Shown here: positions 8,753-16,479 of the stretch, piece after piece
How the letters are laid out: each line of letters starts with the position of its first letter
Numbering within the stretch: position 1 is the stretch's first letter
From: Pseudarthrobacter sp. NIBRBAC000502770
Lineage (GTDB): Bacteria; Actinomycetota; Actinomycetes; Actinomycetales; Micrococcaceae
Assembly: GCF_006517815.1 (NCBI RefSeq)
Contig: NZ_CP041198.1
Span: forward strand, 3,844,001 to 3,908,000
Reading direction: 5' to 3'
DNA: 64,000 nt
Made by a program: the position numbers and the translations under genes
Notes under the pieces: generated by a model
Databases searched by the model: none
What the model was told of the DNA's origin: nothing
What the model saw: the letters and a program-made list of their open reading frames with translations, nothing else

Positions 8753-8771
8753 CTTTCCGTCCAACGGAAAG
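8753..8771. promoter_or_regulatory. IclR-type operator 1 (between ALDH and SDR operons)
   Basis: CTTTCCGTCCAACGGAAAG has perfect 8-bp arms (CTTTCCGT/ACGGAAAG) around CCA. Its reverse complement matches the palindrome at 10665-10683 in 17 of 19 positions. It sits between the divergent ALDH and SDR starts and is best explained as the site of the IclR regulator encoded at 9794-10633. Confidence 0.7.
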
Positions 8772-8841
8772 TGTCCCTCAATCGCCCGGTCCCGCTTGCC
8801 ACTATGGAGTGAAGCACGCCACGCACTAACGAGGAGTCTGC

Positions 8842-9642
8842 ATGTCCCACGAGCAACTGCCCATCGTACTCACCGGGGTCTCCTCCGGAATCGGGGCACG
8901 TACCGCCCGCATCCTCGCCGCCCGCGGCATCCCGCTGATCGGCATCGACCGCAACCCACCCACTGAGTTCAGCGGCACATTTGTCCAAGCGGATCTCTCG
9001 AGCCAGGCCGGCATCGACGCCGCAGCGGCAGCAGTCACCGCCGCAGCGCCGCACGGCATCGCGGGCCTGGCGAACATCGCCGGCGTTCCTGGGACGGCCC
9101 CGTGGCGGACCGTGCTGGCGGTGAACGTATTCGGCGTCCGCGGGCTGGTCCGGGCGCTTGCGCCCTTGCTCGGCGAGGGCGGCGCCGTGGTGAACCTGGC
9201 CTCCAACGTTGCCGTGAACTGGCGGGAGGTCAAGGCAAAGTGCTCCGCTTTCGCGCTCGCCGAAGACCAAGCTGCCGCCTTGGAGTCCATTGCCGGCGAC
9301 GACGGGGTGACGGGTGAGTCCTACCTCTTCTCCAAACAGTGCGTCCGGGTCCTCACCGAGCACCTGGCCGCCGAACTGCTGCCGCAGCGGATCCGGGTCA
9401 ACAGCGTCAGCCCGGGACCCGTGGCCACTCCCATCCTCGAGGACTTCAAGAAAGACCACGGCCGCGACAAGGTGGAGGGCGCCGGTGCACTGCTGGGCCG
9501 CTTCGGCGACCCGGACGATATTGCCCCCGTCATCGACTTCCTGCTCCGCCCCGAATCGGGCTGGGTGAACGGCTCGGACATCCGCGTGGACGGCGGCCTG
9601 GGCGCCTACCGCGGCTCCGGCCTCGCCGCAGTACCCAAGTGA
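8842..9642 (+). CDS. SDR oxidoreductase, coniferyl-alcohol dehydrogenase-like
   Basis: A 266-aa short-chain dehydrogenase. The NAD-binding motif TGVSSGIGART is at residues 11-21. The NIAG-like segment NIAGVPG is near 77-83, the Ser in NLASNVAVN, and the catalytic pair in SYLFSKQ near 160. The spacing before the YxxxK and the truncated helix after the NIAG motif match the coniferyl-alcohol dehydrogenase / 3-alpha-hydroxysteroid group rather than classical FabG. The start follows GAGGAG. It is divergent from the aldehyde dehydrogenase, and together they could carry an aryl alcohol through aldehyde to acid. Confidence 0.82.
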   Translation: MSHEQLPIVLTGVSSGIGARTARILAARGIPLIGIDRNPPTEFSGTFVQADLSSQAGIDAAAAAVTAAAPHGIAGLANIAGVPGTAPWRTVLAVNVFGVRGLVRALAPLLGEGGAVVNLASNVAVNWREVKAKCSAFALAEDQAAALESIAGDDGVTGESYLFSKQCVRVLTEHLAAELLPQRIRVNSVSPGPVATPILEDFKKDHGRDKVEGAGALLGRFGDPDDIAPVIDFLLRPESGWVNGSDIRVDGGLGAYRGSGLAAVPK

Positions 9643-9793
9643 ACCTTCTCCGCCCATGGAGGATGTGCCTACAGCAGGACGCCGTCACCTCGCCTGGCGT
9701 CCTGGGAGGCGCCGGCGTCGGGCGTTAAAATGGCAGGATGCAGCACCGCGCCACGGACGGCGCCGTGTCCTCCAGCGCGCAGAAGGGTGACCC

Positions 9794-10633
9794 ATGGCTA
9801 ACGCTGCCCCGGCAGGCCGGACCACCCGGCGCACGGGTCCGACGGCCGCGCCAAAGCGTCCAGCCGGCGACGACGGTGCTGCCGCACACCAGGCGGCCAG
9901 CGTCACGTCGCGCGCCCTGGCGCTGTTGGGCACTTTCGATACCGAGCATTCCGTTCAAAGCCTCAGTTCCATGGCCCGGAGGGCAGGGCTCCCGGTGGCC
10001 ACCGCACACCGCCTGGCCGGTGATTTGGTGGCGTGGGGCGGCCTCGAGAAGGCGAACGGCGAATACCGTGTAGGCCAGCGGATATGGCGGCTGGGCCTGC
10101 TGGCACCCGCGCAGCAGAACATCGCCGAAGTGGCTGCACCTTTTATGCAGGACGTTCTCTTCGTCACCCACAACGTGGTGAACCTGTTCATTCTGGACGG
10201 CGAGGAGGTCCTGCTGGTGGAGCGGATGTCCGGCACCGGTGCCGGCCAGCCGTTCCGGCGCGTGGGCGCCCGCCTGCCCCTGCACGCAAGCGCCGCGGGC
10301 AAAATCATGCTCGCTTATGGAGCCAAGGACCTCTTTTCCTCCGCTGTCCAGCGGCTGGAGCCGCATACGCCGCGGACCATCACCCAACCCGGGCTGCTGG
10401 CTGCCGAGATCGAGCGGGTCCGTGCCAACGGCTACGCCACCACTGAGGAGGAAGCCGGCCCGGACAACTACGGCCTGGCCGTTCCGGTTTTCCTGCCGAA
10501 CAAGCAGGTGGTGGCCGCGCTGGGCATCGTCACCCGGGGGCGCCCGGCCCCGGTGGGCAGTGTGGTTCCGGTGCTCAACATTGCCGCCCGGGGAATCGCC
10601 CGGCGGCTGGGCGTGGAGCATCTGCCGCAGTAG
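9794..10633 (+). CDS. IclR family transcriptional regulator of the P450 regulon
   Basis: A 279-aa regulator. A flexible basic N-terminal tail (about 35 residues) precedes the winged helix-turn-helix (VTSRALALLGTF to GLPVATAHRLAGDL, about 37-75). The IclR effector domain follows from about 95 to the end, with RVGARLPLHASAAGKIMLA. The gene sits between the SDR and the reductase-P450 genes, all rightward. Two almost identical palindromes, at 8753-8771 and 10665-10683, flank this block and are the probable binding sites. IclR proteins often bind an aromatic acid pathway intermediate. Whether it activates or represses cannot be read from sequence. Confidence 0.88.
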   Translation: MANAAPAGRTTRRTGPTAAPKRPAGDDGAAAHQAASVTSRALALLGTFDTEHSVQSLSSMARRAGLPVATAHRLAGDLVAWGGLEKANGEYRVGQRIWRLGLLAPAQQNIAEVAAPFMQDVLFVTHNVVNLFILDGEEVLLVERMSGTGAGQPFRRVGARLPLHASAAGKIMLAYGAKDLFSSAVQRLEPHTPRTITQPGLLAAEIERVRANGYATTEEEAGPDNYGLAVPVFLPNKQVVAALGIVTRGRPAPVGSVVPVLNIAARGIARRLGVEHLPQ

Positions 10634-10664
10634 GCCAGATCTTTGCAGTTGCCCGGGCGCGAAT

Positions 10665-10683
10665 CTTTCCGTTGGGTGGAAAG
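10665..10683. promoter_or_regulatory. IclR-type operator 2 (upstream of reductase-P450)
   Basis: CTTTCCGTTGGGTGGAAAG, 112 bases before the reductase start, is 17/19 identical to the reverse complement of the site at 8753-8771. Conservation of both arms and of the TTGG centre makes chance unlikely. It links the P450 genes to the ALDH/SDR genes in one regulon. Confidence 0.7.
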
Positions 10684-10794
10684 CCTTCCCCCGCCTGTGG
10701 CGTGGAACACCTAACCTCAACTTAGACCAATGAGGCCGGGCTACCGGCCATAGCCTGCCCGGCAGGCGAGCCATTCCACAGGAAGTGAACCCCC

Positions 10795-11760
10795 ATGAGT
10801 GCATCTGCAGGAGCCACTATCGACGCCGTGGTGGACCAGGTGGACGTTGTGGCGGACCAGGTGGTTTCCCTGGTCCTGCGACGGGCTGATGGCCAGCCGT
10901 TCCAGCCCTGGCAGCCCGGCGCTCACATCGATGTCCACGTAGGCGATGGCCTTATTCGCCAGTACTCCCTGTGTTCCTCGCCTGACGAACTGGACCACCT
11001 GCGCATCGGTGTGCTGCACGTGCCGGATTCCCGTGGCGGATCAAAAGCAGTGCACGCCCTGTTGGCGGGCACGCCCCTGACCATTTCCGAACCCCGCAAC
11101 AACTTTCCGCTGCGCGAGTCGCGGCGCTACCTCTATATCGCCGGCGGCATTGGCATCACCCCGCTCATTCCCATGCTGGAAGCGGCCCAGGCTGCAGGCA
11201 AGGAATGGACCCTGATCTACGGCGGCCGGAGCCGGAACACCATGGCCTTCGCGCAGCAGCTGGAGGACCTGTACGGGACTGACCGGATCAGGATCATCGC
11301 CGAGGACGAAGCCGGCCGGCTCGACCTGGACCAGATTCTTGGCATGCCGCGGGCGCACATGCTGGTGTACGCGTGCGGACCCGGCGGCCTGCTCGGCGCG
11401 GTGGAGGAACGCTGCATGGGCTGGCCGCCGGGCGCCCTGCACACGGAGCGTTTCGTCGCCTCCACACTGGGTGCCGCCGCCGCCAACGCCCCGTTCGAGG
11501 TGGAGCTGGCCCGGACCGGGACCACCGTCACCGTGCCGAATGACAAGACCATCCTCGAAGCGGTGGAGGAAGTGGGCGTGCGCGTCCTGTCCTCCTGCCG
11601 CGGCGGCCTGTGCGGCACTTGCGAAACCCAGATCATTGCGGGTGAGCCGGAACACCGGGACGCAGTGCTCACCCAGGAGGACCGGGATGCGGGCGAAATC
11701 ATGCTGGTCTGCGTCTCGCGGGCCGCCGCGGGATGTTCGCGGCTCGTCCTGGACCTCTAG
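10795..11760 (+). CDS. Phthalate-dioxygenase-reductase-type ferredoxin reductase (FMN/NADH/2Fe-2S), P450 partner
   Basis: A 321-aa protein in the FMN - NAD - 2Fe-2S order. The flavin motif RQYSLCSS is near residues 59-66, GGIGITPLIPML near 117-128, and the NAD-site segment YACGPGGLL near 196-204. A C-terminal plant-type 2Fe-2S domain has Cys268, Cys273, Cys276 and Cys306. It passes electrons from NADH to an oxygenase in one polypeptide. The P450 follows 45 bases downstream, so this is its likely electron donor; CYP199A enzymes studied in Rhodopseudomonas use separate ferredoxin and reductase proteins instead. The ATG at 10795 has a weak AGGAAG site. Confidence 0.87.
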   Translation: MSASAGATIDAVVDQVDVVADQVVSLVLRRADGQPFQPWQPGAHIDVHVGDGLIRQYSLCSSPDELDHLRIGVLHVPDSRGGSKAVHALLAGTPLTISEPRNNFPLRESRRYLYIAGGIGITPLIPMLEAAQAAGKEWTLIYGGRSRNTMAFAQQLEDLYGTDRIRIIAEDEAGRLDLDQILGMPRAHMLVYACGPGGLLGAVEERCMGWPPGALHTERFVASTLGAAAANAPFEVELARTGTTVTVPNDKTILEAVEEVGVRVLSSCRGGLCGTCETQIIAGEPEHRDAVLTQEDRDAGEIMLVCVSRAAAGCSRLVLDL

Positions 11761-11805
11761 CCACAACCTCTTCCCTGCCAAGTTCCGTCCCCAGGAGTGT
11801 TTCCC

Positions 11806-13005
11806 ATGACCGTTACCACCCACGACGCCAATGTGTTGGACGAGGATCCGTTCGACACCGCAAACCTCCTGGACCCCTATCCGTTCCTGGGCCGGCTCCG
11901 CGACGCCGGAGCCGTGTCCTACTTGGAGAGTGCGGGCAGCTACGCCGTGGCCGGGTACCAGGAGGTCTACGAGGTCCTGACCGACTTCGAAACCTATATC
12001 TCCTCCGGCGGCCTGGGCCCGCGGGACATCCGCAAGGACTCTGGCTGGCGTCCGCCGAGCATCCTGGAATCGGACCCGCCCATTCACACCGTCATGCGCC
12101 GCGCCCTGACCGGCGTCATTAACCCCGGCACGGTGCGTGCCCTCCGCGAGCCGTTCACGCCGCCTGCCGTGGAGCTGACGGAGCAGCTTGCCCGCCGCAA
12201 CCGGTTCGACGCCATTACGGACCTCGCCGAAAAGTACCCCCTCCGTGTCTTCCCCGACGCGGTTGGGATTCCCGACGTCGGACGTGAACACCTGCTGCCG
12301 TACGGCAACATGGTGTTCAACGCGTTCGGTCCGGAGAACTACATCTTCAAGCAGGCTTTCGCACAGGGCGACGAGCACGCCGCCGCGGTGATGCGGAACT
12401 GCCAGCGCGAAAACCTGGACGACACCGGGTTCGGCGCCCAGATCTGGAAGCGCGTGGAGGACGGGCTGATCACCGAGCAGCAAGCCACGCTCCTGGTCCG
12501 CGCCCTGCTGTCCGCCGGCGTGGACACCACCATCTTCGGCATCGGCAACACGCTCTCCGTGCTGGCGCGCTACCCGGAAGCCTGGGCCCAGCTGCGGGAA
12601 AACCCGAAGATGGCGAAGTTTGCCGTGGATGAGGCGCTGCGCCTGGAATCGCCGTTCCAAAAGTTCCACCGGACCGTCGCGGTGGACACCGTCCTGGGCG
12701 GAGTACATATCCCTGCCGGGGCCAAGGTCCTGGTGTTCCTCGGCGCCGCGAACCGTGACCCGCGCAAGTGGGGTGAGAACGCTGATGACTTCGATCTCAA
12801 CCGCAATGCATCGGGCCACGTCGCGTTCGGGATGGGCCTGCACCAGTGTGTGGGGCAGCCGATCGCCCGGCTCGAAATGGAAATTGTGCTGCAGCAGCTG
12901 CTGGAGCGGGTGGCCACCATCGAACCTGCCGGCGCCCCGGTGCCCATCCTGCACAACGTGCTCCGCGGGTTTGAGTCCCTCCCGGTGCGCGTCACGGCCG
13001 CATAG
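11806..13005 (+). CDS. Cytochrome P450, CYP199-like (4-alkoxybenzoate O-demethylase-like)
   Basis: A 399-aa soluble P450. The I-helix SAGVDTTIFG has its acid-alcohol pair at Asp240-Thr241. ExxR is EALR at 276-279, and the heme motif FGMGLHQCVG has the Cys ligand near 348. The N-terminal half carries segments I recall as typical of CYP199A enzymes: DPFDTANLLDPYPF, ISSGGLGP, WRPPSILESDPP, FPDAVGI and YGNMVFNAFGP. CYP199A proteins bind para-substituted benzoates and remove the methyl of 4-methoxybenzoate to give 4-hydroxybenzoate and formaldehyde. The start 11806 follows AGGAG at spacing 8. With the SDR and ALDH it suggests a route from an anisyl-type alcohol to hydroxybenzoate. Subfamily and substrate are inferred from memory of motifs. 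Confidence 0.82.
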   Translation: MTVTTHDANVLDEDPFDTANLLDPYPFLGRLRDAGAVSYLESAGSYAVAGYQEVYEVLTDFETYISSGGLGPRDIRKDSGWRPPSILESDPPIHTVMRRALTGVINPGTVRALREPFTPPAVELTEQLARRNRFDAITDLAEKYPLRVFPDAVGIPDVGREHLLPYGNMVFNAFGPENYIFKQAFAQGDEHAAAVMRNCQRENLDDTGFGAQIWKRVEDGLITEQQATLLVRALLSAGVDTTIFGIGNTLSVLARYPEAWAQLRENPKMAKFAVDEALRLESPFQKFHRTVAVDTVLGGVHIPAGAKVLVFLGAANRDPRKWGENADDFDLNRNASGHVAFGMGLHQCVGQPIARLEMEIVLQQLLERVATIEPAGAPVPILHNVLRGFESLPVRVTAA

Positions 13006-13015
13006 GCAGGACCTT

Positions 13016-13038
13016 CCGGGAGGCCGGGTGCCTCCCGG
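13016..13038 (+). terminator. Hairpin after the P450 gene
   Basis: CCGGGAGGC and GCCTCCCGG form a perfect 9-bp stem with a 5-base loop, starting 11 bases after the P450 stop. There is no T-run, as is common for actinobacterial hairpin terminators. A promoter follows 34 bases later. Confidence 0.5.
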
Positions 13039-13071
13039 GGGATGTCTCCTTCCCCGGATAGCGCTTGCCCG

Positions 13072-13100
13072 TTGACGTAACGCACGTCACCTTCTATATT
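13072..13100 (+). promoter_or_regulatory. Sigma-70 type promoter for the MHS transporter
   Basis: TTGACG at 13072-13077 and TATATT at 13095-13100 are separated by exactly 17 bases, close to the consensus housekeeping promoter. The 12-bp palindrome TGAATCGATTCA (13104-13115) lies at the expected start of transcription and would suit a repressor. Confidence 0.65.
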
Positions 13101-13103
13101 GGA

Positions 13104-13115
13104 TGAATCGATTCA
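13104..13115. promoter_or_regulatory. 12-bp operator-like palindrome over the transcription start
   Basis: TGAATCGATTCA is a perfect palindrome placed 4 bases after the -10 box. Its position points to repression of the downstream transporter. It differs from the CTTTCCGT-type IclR sites, so another regulator probably binds it. Confidence 0.45.
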
Positions 13116-13227
13116 AGAGCTGTCGCCCGATCCCCTCTCCGGCGGGTTGCGGCGCGGACACCGCCAAAGCCTCAGCTGCCACCAGCGGTCCGGTTCCTTG
13201 CCAATGAAGACGAAGGACATAAGCACC

Positions 13228-14604
13228 ATGAGCACCACCCCAACCCGCGTCGTACATGCTGGCCAGGAAGGCGCAACCGGTCCCCGAGACCCGCGGAAAG
13301 CGGCGATGAGCGGCTGGATTGGAAGTGCCCTTGAGTACTACGATTTCGCGCTGTATTCGCTGGCCGCCACGCTCATCTTTCCCACCATCTTCTTCCCCGC
13401 AGAGAACCCGACCGTTGGGATCATTGCTTCCCTTGCTACCTATGCGGTGGGCTACGTCTCCCGCCCGGTAGGCGCCGTCGTCCTAGGGGCCTACGGGGAC
13501 CGGCACGGTCGCAAGAAGGTGCTCGTCTTCGCCATGCTGCTCATGGGCTTCGCGACTTTCGCCGTCGGGCTCCTGCCCACGTACGGGACGGTGGGCCTCC
13601 TCGCCCCGGCCCTGCTGGTGATCCTCCGCCTGATCCAAGGCTTCGCGGTGGCCGGCGAACTGGGCGGTGCCAGCGCGATGATCGTCGAACACTCGCCGGA
13701 TGCCCGGCGCGGATTCTTCGCCAGCTTCAGCCTCCAGGGCACGCAGGTGGGGTCAATCCTGGCCACCGCCGTCCTGCTGCCGCTCGCCGCCCTCCTCCCG
13801 GCTGACCAGTTCGGTGCCTGGGGCTGGCGCATCCCATTCCTGCTCAGCGCCGTCGTCATTTTCGCCGGCTACCTCATCCGCCGCCGGGTGACCGAACCCC
13901 CTGCGTACGCCGCGCAGTCCGGGCCGGCCCAGGCGCGGCAGCGCTTTCCGCTGGCCGAGCTCCTGCGCACCCGGCCGGGCGCACTGCTCCGCTGCATCCT
14001 GATGACCTTCACCAACGTCATCGGCATGGCCACCCTGATCTTCGGCGTCTCCTTTGCCACCCAGAAGGGCTACGGCAACGGCTTCTCCAGCAGCGAGTTC
14101 CTGTGGGTGACGCTGGTGGCCAATATCGCGGCAGTGGCCACCATTCCGGTGTTCGGCGCACTGTCCGACAGGATTGGCCGGCGGATGCTGATGGCGGCCG
14201 GAGGCGTTATCGGTGGCGTCCTGGTGACCGGATACCTCTGGGCCATCGAGCAGGGGAGCCTGCCGCTGGTCTTCGTCTGCGTGGTGATCGTGCAGGGCAT
14301 CTTTTTCCAGATGTGGAACGCAACCTTCGCCACGTTCTTCCAGGAGCAGTTCCCCATGCGGATCAGGGTCACCGGCTTCGCGGTGTCGCAGAACATCGGA
14401 CTCATGATTGCGTCGTTCTTCCCGAGCATCTTCACGGCGATCGCCCCTCCTGGCTCCGCCAACATCCCGCTGACCATCGGGCTGGCCACGCTCGGCATCT
14501 GCCTGGTCTCGGCCGTGGCCACCCTGATGTCCTCCGATACCAGGGGCGCCACCCTGGAGGACCTCGAGGGACGGAAGGCCGGGCGGACCGCGGAGCCCGC
14601 TTAG
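13228..14604 (+). CDS. MFS transporter, metabolite:H+ symporter (MHS) type
   Basis: A 458-aa transporter with about 12 helices. It carries MHS signatures: IGSALEYYDFALYSLAATL in helix 1, GAYGDRHGRKKVLV in loop 2-3, RLIQGFAVAGELGGA in helix 4 and ARRGFFASFSLQGTQVG after it. MHS proteins import organic acids such as shikimate, dicarboxylates, proline betaine or 4-methyl-phthalate. I set the start at 13228 (AAGGA upstream); an in-frame ATG at 13204 is possible. It has its own promoter and a strong terminator, so it is a single-gene unit beside the P450 regulon. Confidence 0.82.
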   Translation: MSTTPTRVVHAGQEGATGPRDPRKAAMSGWIGSALEYYDFALYSLAATLIFPTIFFPAENPTVGIIASLATYAVGYVSRPVGAVVLGAYGDRHGRKKVLVFAMLLMGFATFAVGLLPTYGTVGLLAPALLVILRLIQGFAVAGELGGASAMIVEHSPDARRGFFASFSLQGTQVGSILATAVLLPLAALLPADQFGAWGWRIPFLLSAVVIFAGYLIRRRVTEPPAYAAQSGPAQARQRFPLAELLRTRPGALLRCILMTFTNVIGMATLIFGVSFATQKGYGNGFSSSEFLWVTLVANIAAVATIPVFGALSDRIGRRMLMAAGGVIGGVLVTGYLWAIEQGSLPLVFVCVVIVQGIFFQMWNATFATFFQEQFPMRIRVTGFAVSQNIGLMIASFFPSIFTAIAPPGSANIPLTIGLATLGICLVSAVATLMSSDTRGATLEDLEGRKAGRTAEPA

Positions 14605-14616
14605 TCCCGATAGGAA

Positions 14617-14652
14617 ACGAAGAAGGGGCAGCACTTGCTGCCCCTTCTTCGT
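14617..14652 (+). terminator. Strong hairpin terminator after the MHS transporter
   Basis: A perfect 17-bp stem (ACGAAGAAGGGGCAGCA and its complement) with a 2-base CT spacer starts 13 bases after the stop codon. It is the most stable hairpin seen in the window and could stop transcription from both sides. The IS481 copy begins 24 bases later. Confidence 0.75.
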
Positions 14653-14670
14653 GTGCCTGCACGCGGCCCC

Positions 14671-15756
14671 GCTAGCTGTATTGACCTGAGAGGTTGATGA
14701 CGCGGCTGGCCGGTGTCTTACCTTTGAGTGCAGTGTGGGCTCGATGGTGATTGTAAGCATGGAGCCAGTCGGGGAAAGCAGCAACTCGCTCGGCTTCTGA
14801 GCGGTAGGGGCGGATGTAGGCCCATTCCTCAAGCATGGTGCGGTTGAACCGTTCGACTTTGCCGTTGGTTTGTGGTCTGTAGGGGCGGGTGCGTTTGTGT
14901 TTGATATTCGGACCCAGCGCTTCGGCGAAAGCATGGGACCGGTAGCAGTTCCCGTTGTCAGTCAGAACACGTTGGACGGTAACTCCGTGTTCTTTGAACC
15001 AGGCGTTTGCCCGCACCCAGAAGCCTGCTGCCGTTTCCTTGGTTTCGTCAGTGAGGATCTCGGTGTAAGCCAGTCGTGAGTGGTCATCCACGGCATTGTG
15101 GAGGTAGTGGTAGCCGGGCCGGCGGTTGGCCTTGGTGCCGGTCTTGTTCTTCCAGCCAGCGGTCCTGCCCACGACTCGATGTCCGCCGCCATCGGGGATC
15201 CGGCCCAGCTTCTTGATGTCCACGTGGACCAAATCCCCCGGCCTGTCGTGTTCATAGCGGCGGATCACTCGTCCTGTGCCGCGATCGAGCCAGGTTAGTT
15301 TCGCCAGCCGGTAGCGGGACAGTACCCGGTGGACGGTCGAGGGGTGCAGACCCAGCAGATAGCCGATCCTGGCAGGGCCCCACCGGCGGTTCACACGCAC
15401 GGCGATGATCCTCCGTTCGGTACGCGTAGCAGTCCTGCGGGGCGAGGAATGTGGCCGACTCGAACGGTCCACCATTCCTTCGGGTCCCTCCTCGCGGTAG
15501 CGCTTCGCCCAACGTTCAGCAGTCGGGACCGAAACCTGAAACCGCTCCGCGGCACGGCGCAGGCTCCAGCACTGATCAACAACACACTGCGCGAGCTGTA
15601 ACCGGCCACGAGGAGTGAGGAAAGCATTAGGGTGGGACACGAAGACCTCCGTGTGTGGAAAAAGGACTCTAGACAAGCCCCACTCCACCCGGAGGTCTTC
15701 TTCATGTCACCAAACCACGCCGGGCGTCACTAACGTCTGTGGTCAATACAGCTAGC
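14671..15756. mobile_element. IS481-family insertion sequence with 6-bp target duplication
   Basis: The element spans 14677-15750 (1074 bp). Its ends are perfect inverted repeats beginning TGTATTGACC and ending GGTCAATACA. It is flanked on both sides by GCTAGC (14671-14676 and 15751-15756), which fits the NCTAGN target and 6-bp duplication known for IS481. The single transposase gene is intact. The clean ends and intact duplication point to a fairly recent insertion between the MHS-transporter terminator and the GntR promoter. Confidence 0.9.
14672..15640 (-). CDS. IS481 family transposase
   Basis: A 322-aa transposase. An N-terminal helix-turn-helix region (SLRRAAERFQVSVPTAERWAKRY) is followed by the DDE integrase core: DLVHVDIKKLG, the second Asp in VLTDNGNCYRSHAF, and the Glu in RPQTNGKVERFNRTMLEEW. 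I start it at the GTG at 15640, which follows GGAGGT; the frame is open further upstream but without a ribosome site. The stop TAG lies at 14674-14672, outside the element's end and inside the duplicated target. The target preference therefore supplies the stop codon. Confidence 0.9.
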   Translation of the reverse strand: MSHPNAFLTPRGRLQLAQCVVDQCWSLRRAAERFQVSVPTAERWAKRYREEGPEGMVDRSSRPHSSPRRTATRTERRIIAVRVNRRWGPARIGYLLGLHPSTVHRVLSRYRLAKLTWLDRGTGRVIRRYEHDRPGDLVHVDIKKLGRIPDGGGHRVVGRTAGWKNKTGTKANRRPGYHYLHNAVDDHSRLAYTEILTDETKETAAGFWVRANAWFKEHGVTVQRVLTDNGNCYRSHAFAEALGPNIKHKRTRPYRPQTNGKVERFNRTMLEEWAYIRPYRSEAERVAAFPDWLHAYNHHRAHTALKGKTPASRVINLSGQYS

Positions 15757-15769
15757 CGGGGAGATCATG

Positions 15770-15785
15770 TGTATAGATGTATACA
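15770..15785. promoter_or_regulatory. FCD-GntR operator upstream of the GntR/MFS pair
   Basis: TGTATA-GATG-TATACA has perfect 6-bp arms, and its right half contains the palindrome TGTATACA (15778-15785), the style of site bound by FadR-type GntR proteins. It lies 28 bases before the gntR start, so autoregulation is likely. Confidence 0.55.
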
Positions 15786-15813
15786 AGTATGATGGCTGCT
15801 GGAGGTCTAAACG

Positions 15814-16479
15814 ATGCCAGAGTCACCCACCCGGAACACAGGGGCCCATCTTGTCTACGCCGAGCTGAAACGCCGCATCCTGAGCCTTGAGCTGAAACCC
15901 GGGGAACGCATCTACGAACCGGCGATGGCGTCGGCGCTGCAGGTGAGCCGAACGCCGCTGCGCGAGGCCATCCGGCGCCTCATCTCCGAGGGCCTCCTGG
16001 AGCAGCAGCCCACCGGCGGGGTGCTGGTGCCGGCGCTGGACGAAGGCGCCATCTCGGAACTGTACGAGGTCCGCGCGGCAATGGAATCACTGATGGCACG
16101 CAACGCCTGCCTGAAAGCAACGCCGGGCGACGTCGAAGACCTCAAGGGCATCCTGGAACGCAACGCAGCCATGGTGACGTTCGCCGACGACGCCATGCGG
16201 CAGGGCATGGCGCTGCACGCCAAAATCGCCGCGATCGCCGGCAACTCCTGGGCCCGCCGCTTCCACGGCCAGATCTCGAGCCACATGGAACGGTACCGGC
16301 ACTTCACCAACAGCACGCAGGAGCGCCGCCACCAGGCCCTCGCCCAGCACCGGATCCTGGTGGATGCAGTGGCCAGTGGCGATCCGGAGAAGGCCGCCGC
16401 CATCGCGTTCGAGCACGTGATGGGCGCCCGGGACGCTGCGGTGCGGGCCATCTCCGGCGCCACCGGCGCCGGCGCATGA
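15814..16479 (+). CDS. GntR family regulator, FadR/FCD subfamily
   Basis: A 221-aa protein. The N-terminal winged helix (AELKRRILSLELKPGERIYE, then QVSRTPLREAIRRLISEGL, about residues 12-60) is followed by an all-helical FCD effector domain (about 80-210). FCD proteins bind small organic acids through a metal site. The gene overlaps the next MFS gene by ATGA, so the pair is translationally coupled. An operator-like palindrome precedes it. The IS481 insertion ends 58 bases upstream and may have cut off original upstream elements. Confidence 0.88.
   Translation: MPESPTRNTGAHLVYAELKRRILSLELKPGERIYEPAMASALQVSRTPLREAIRRLISEGLLEQQPTGGVLVPALDEGAISELYEVRAAMESLMARNACLKATPGDVEDLKGILERNAAMVTFADDAMRQGMALHAKIAAIAGNSWARRFHGQISSHMERYRHFTNSTQERRHQALAQHRILVDAVASGDPEKAAAIAFEHVMGARDAAVRAISGATGAGA

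Noticed and set aside
11041..12954. 637-codon open frame on the minus strand across the reductase and P450 genes
   Set aside because: Its product is His/Gly/Arg-rich with no domain, and the opposite strand encodes two clearly recognisable enzymes. It is a GC-bias shadow.
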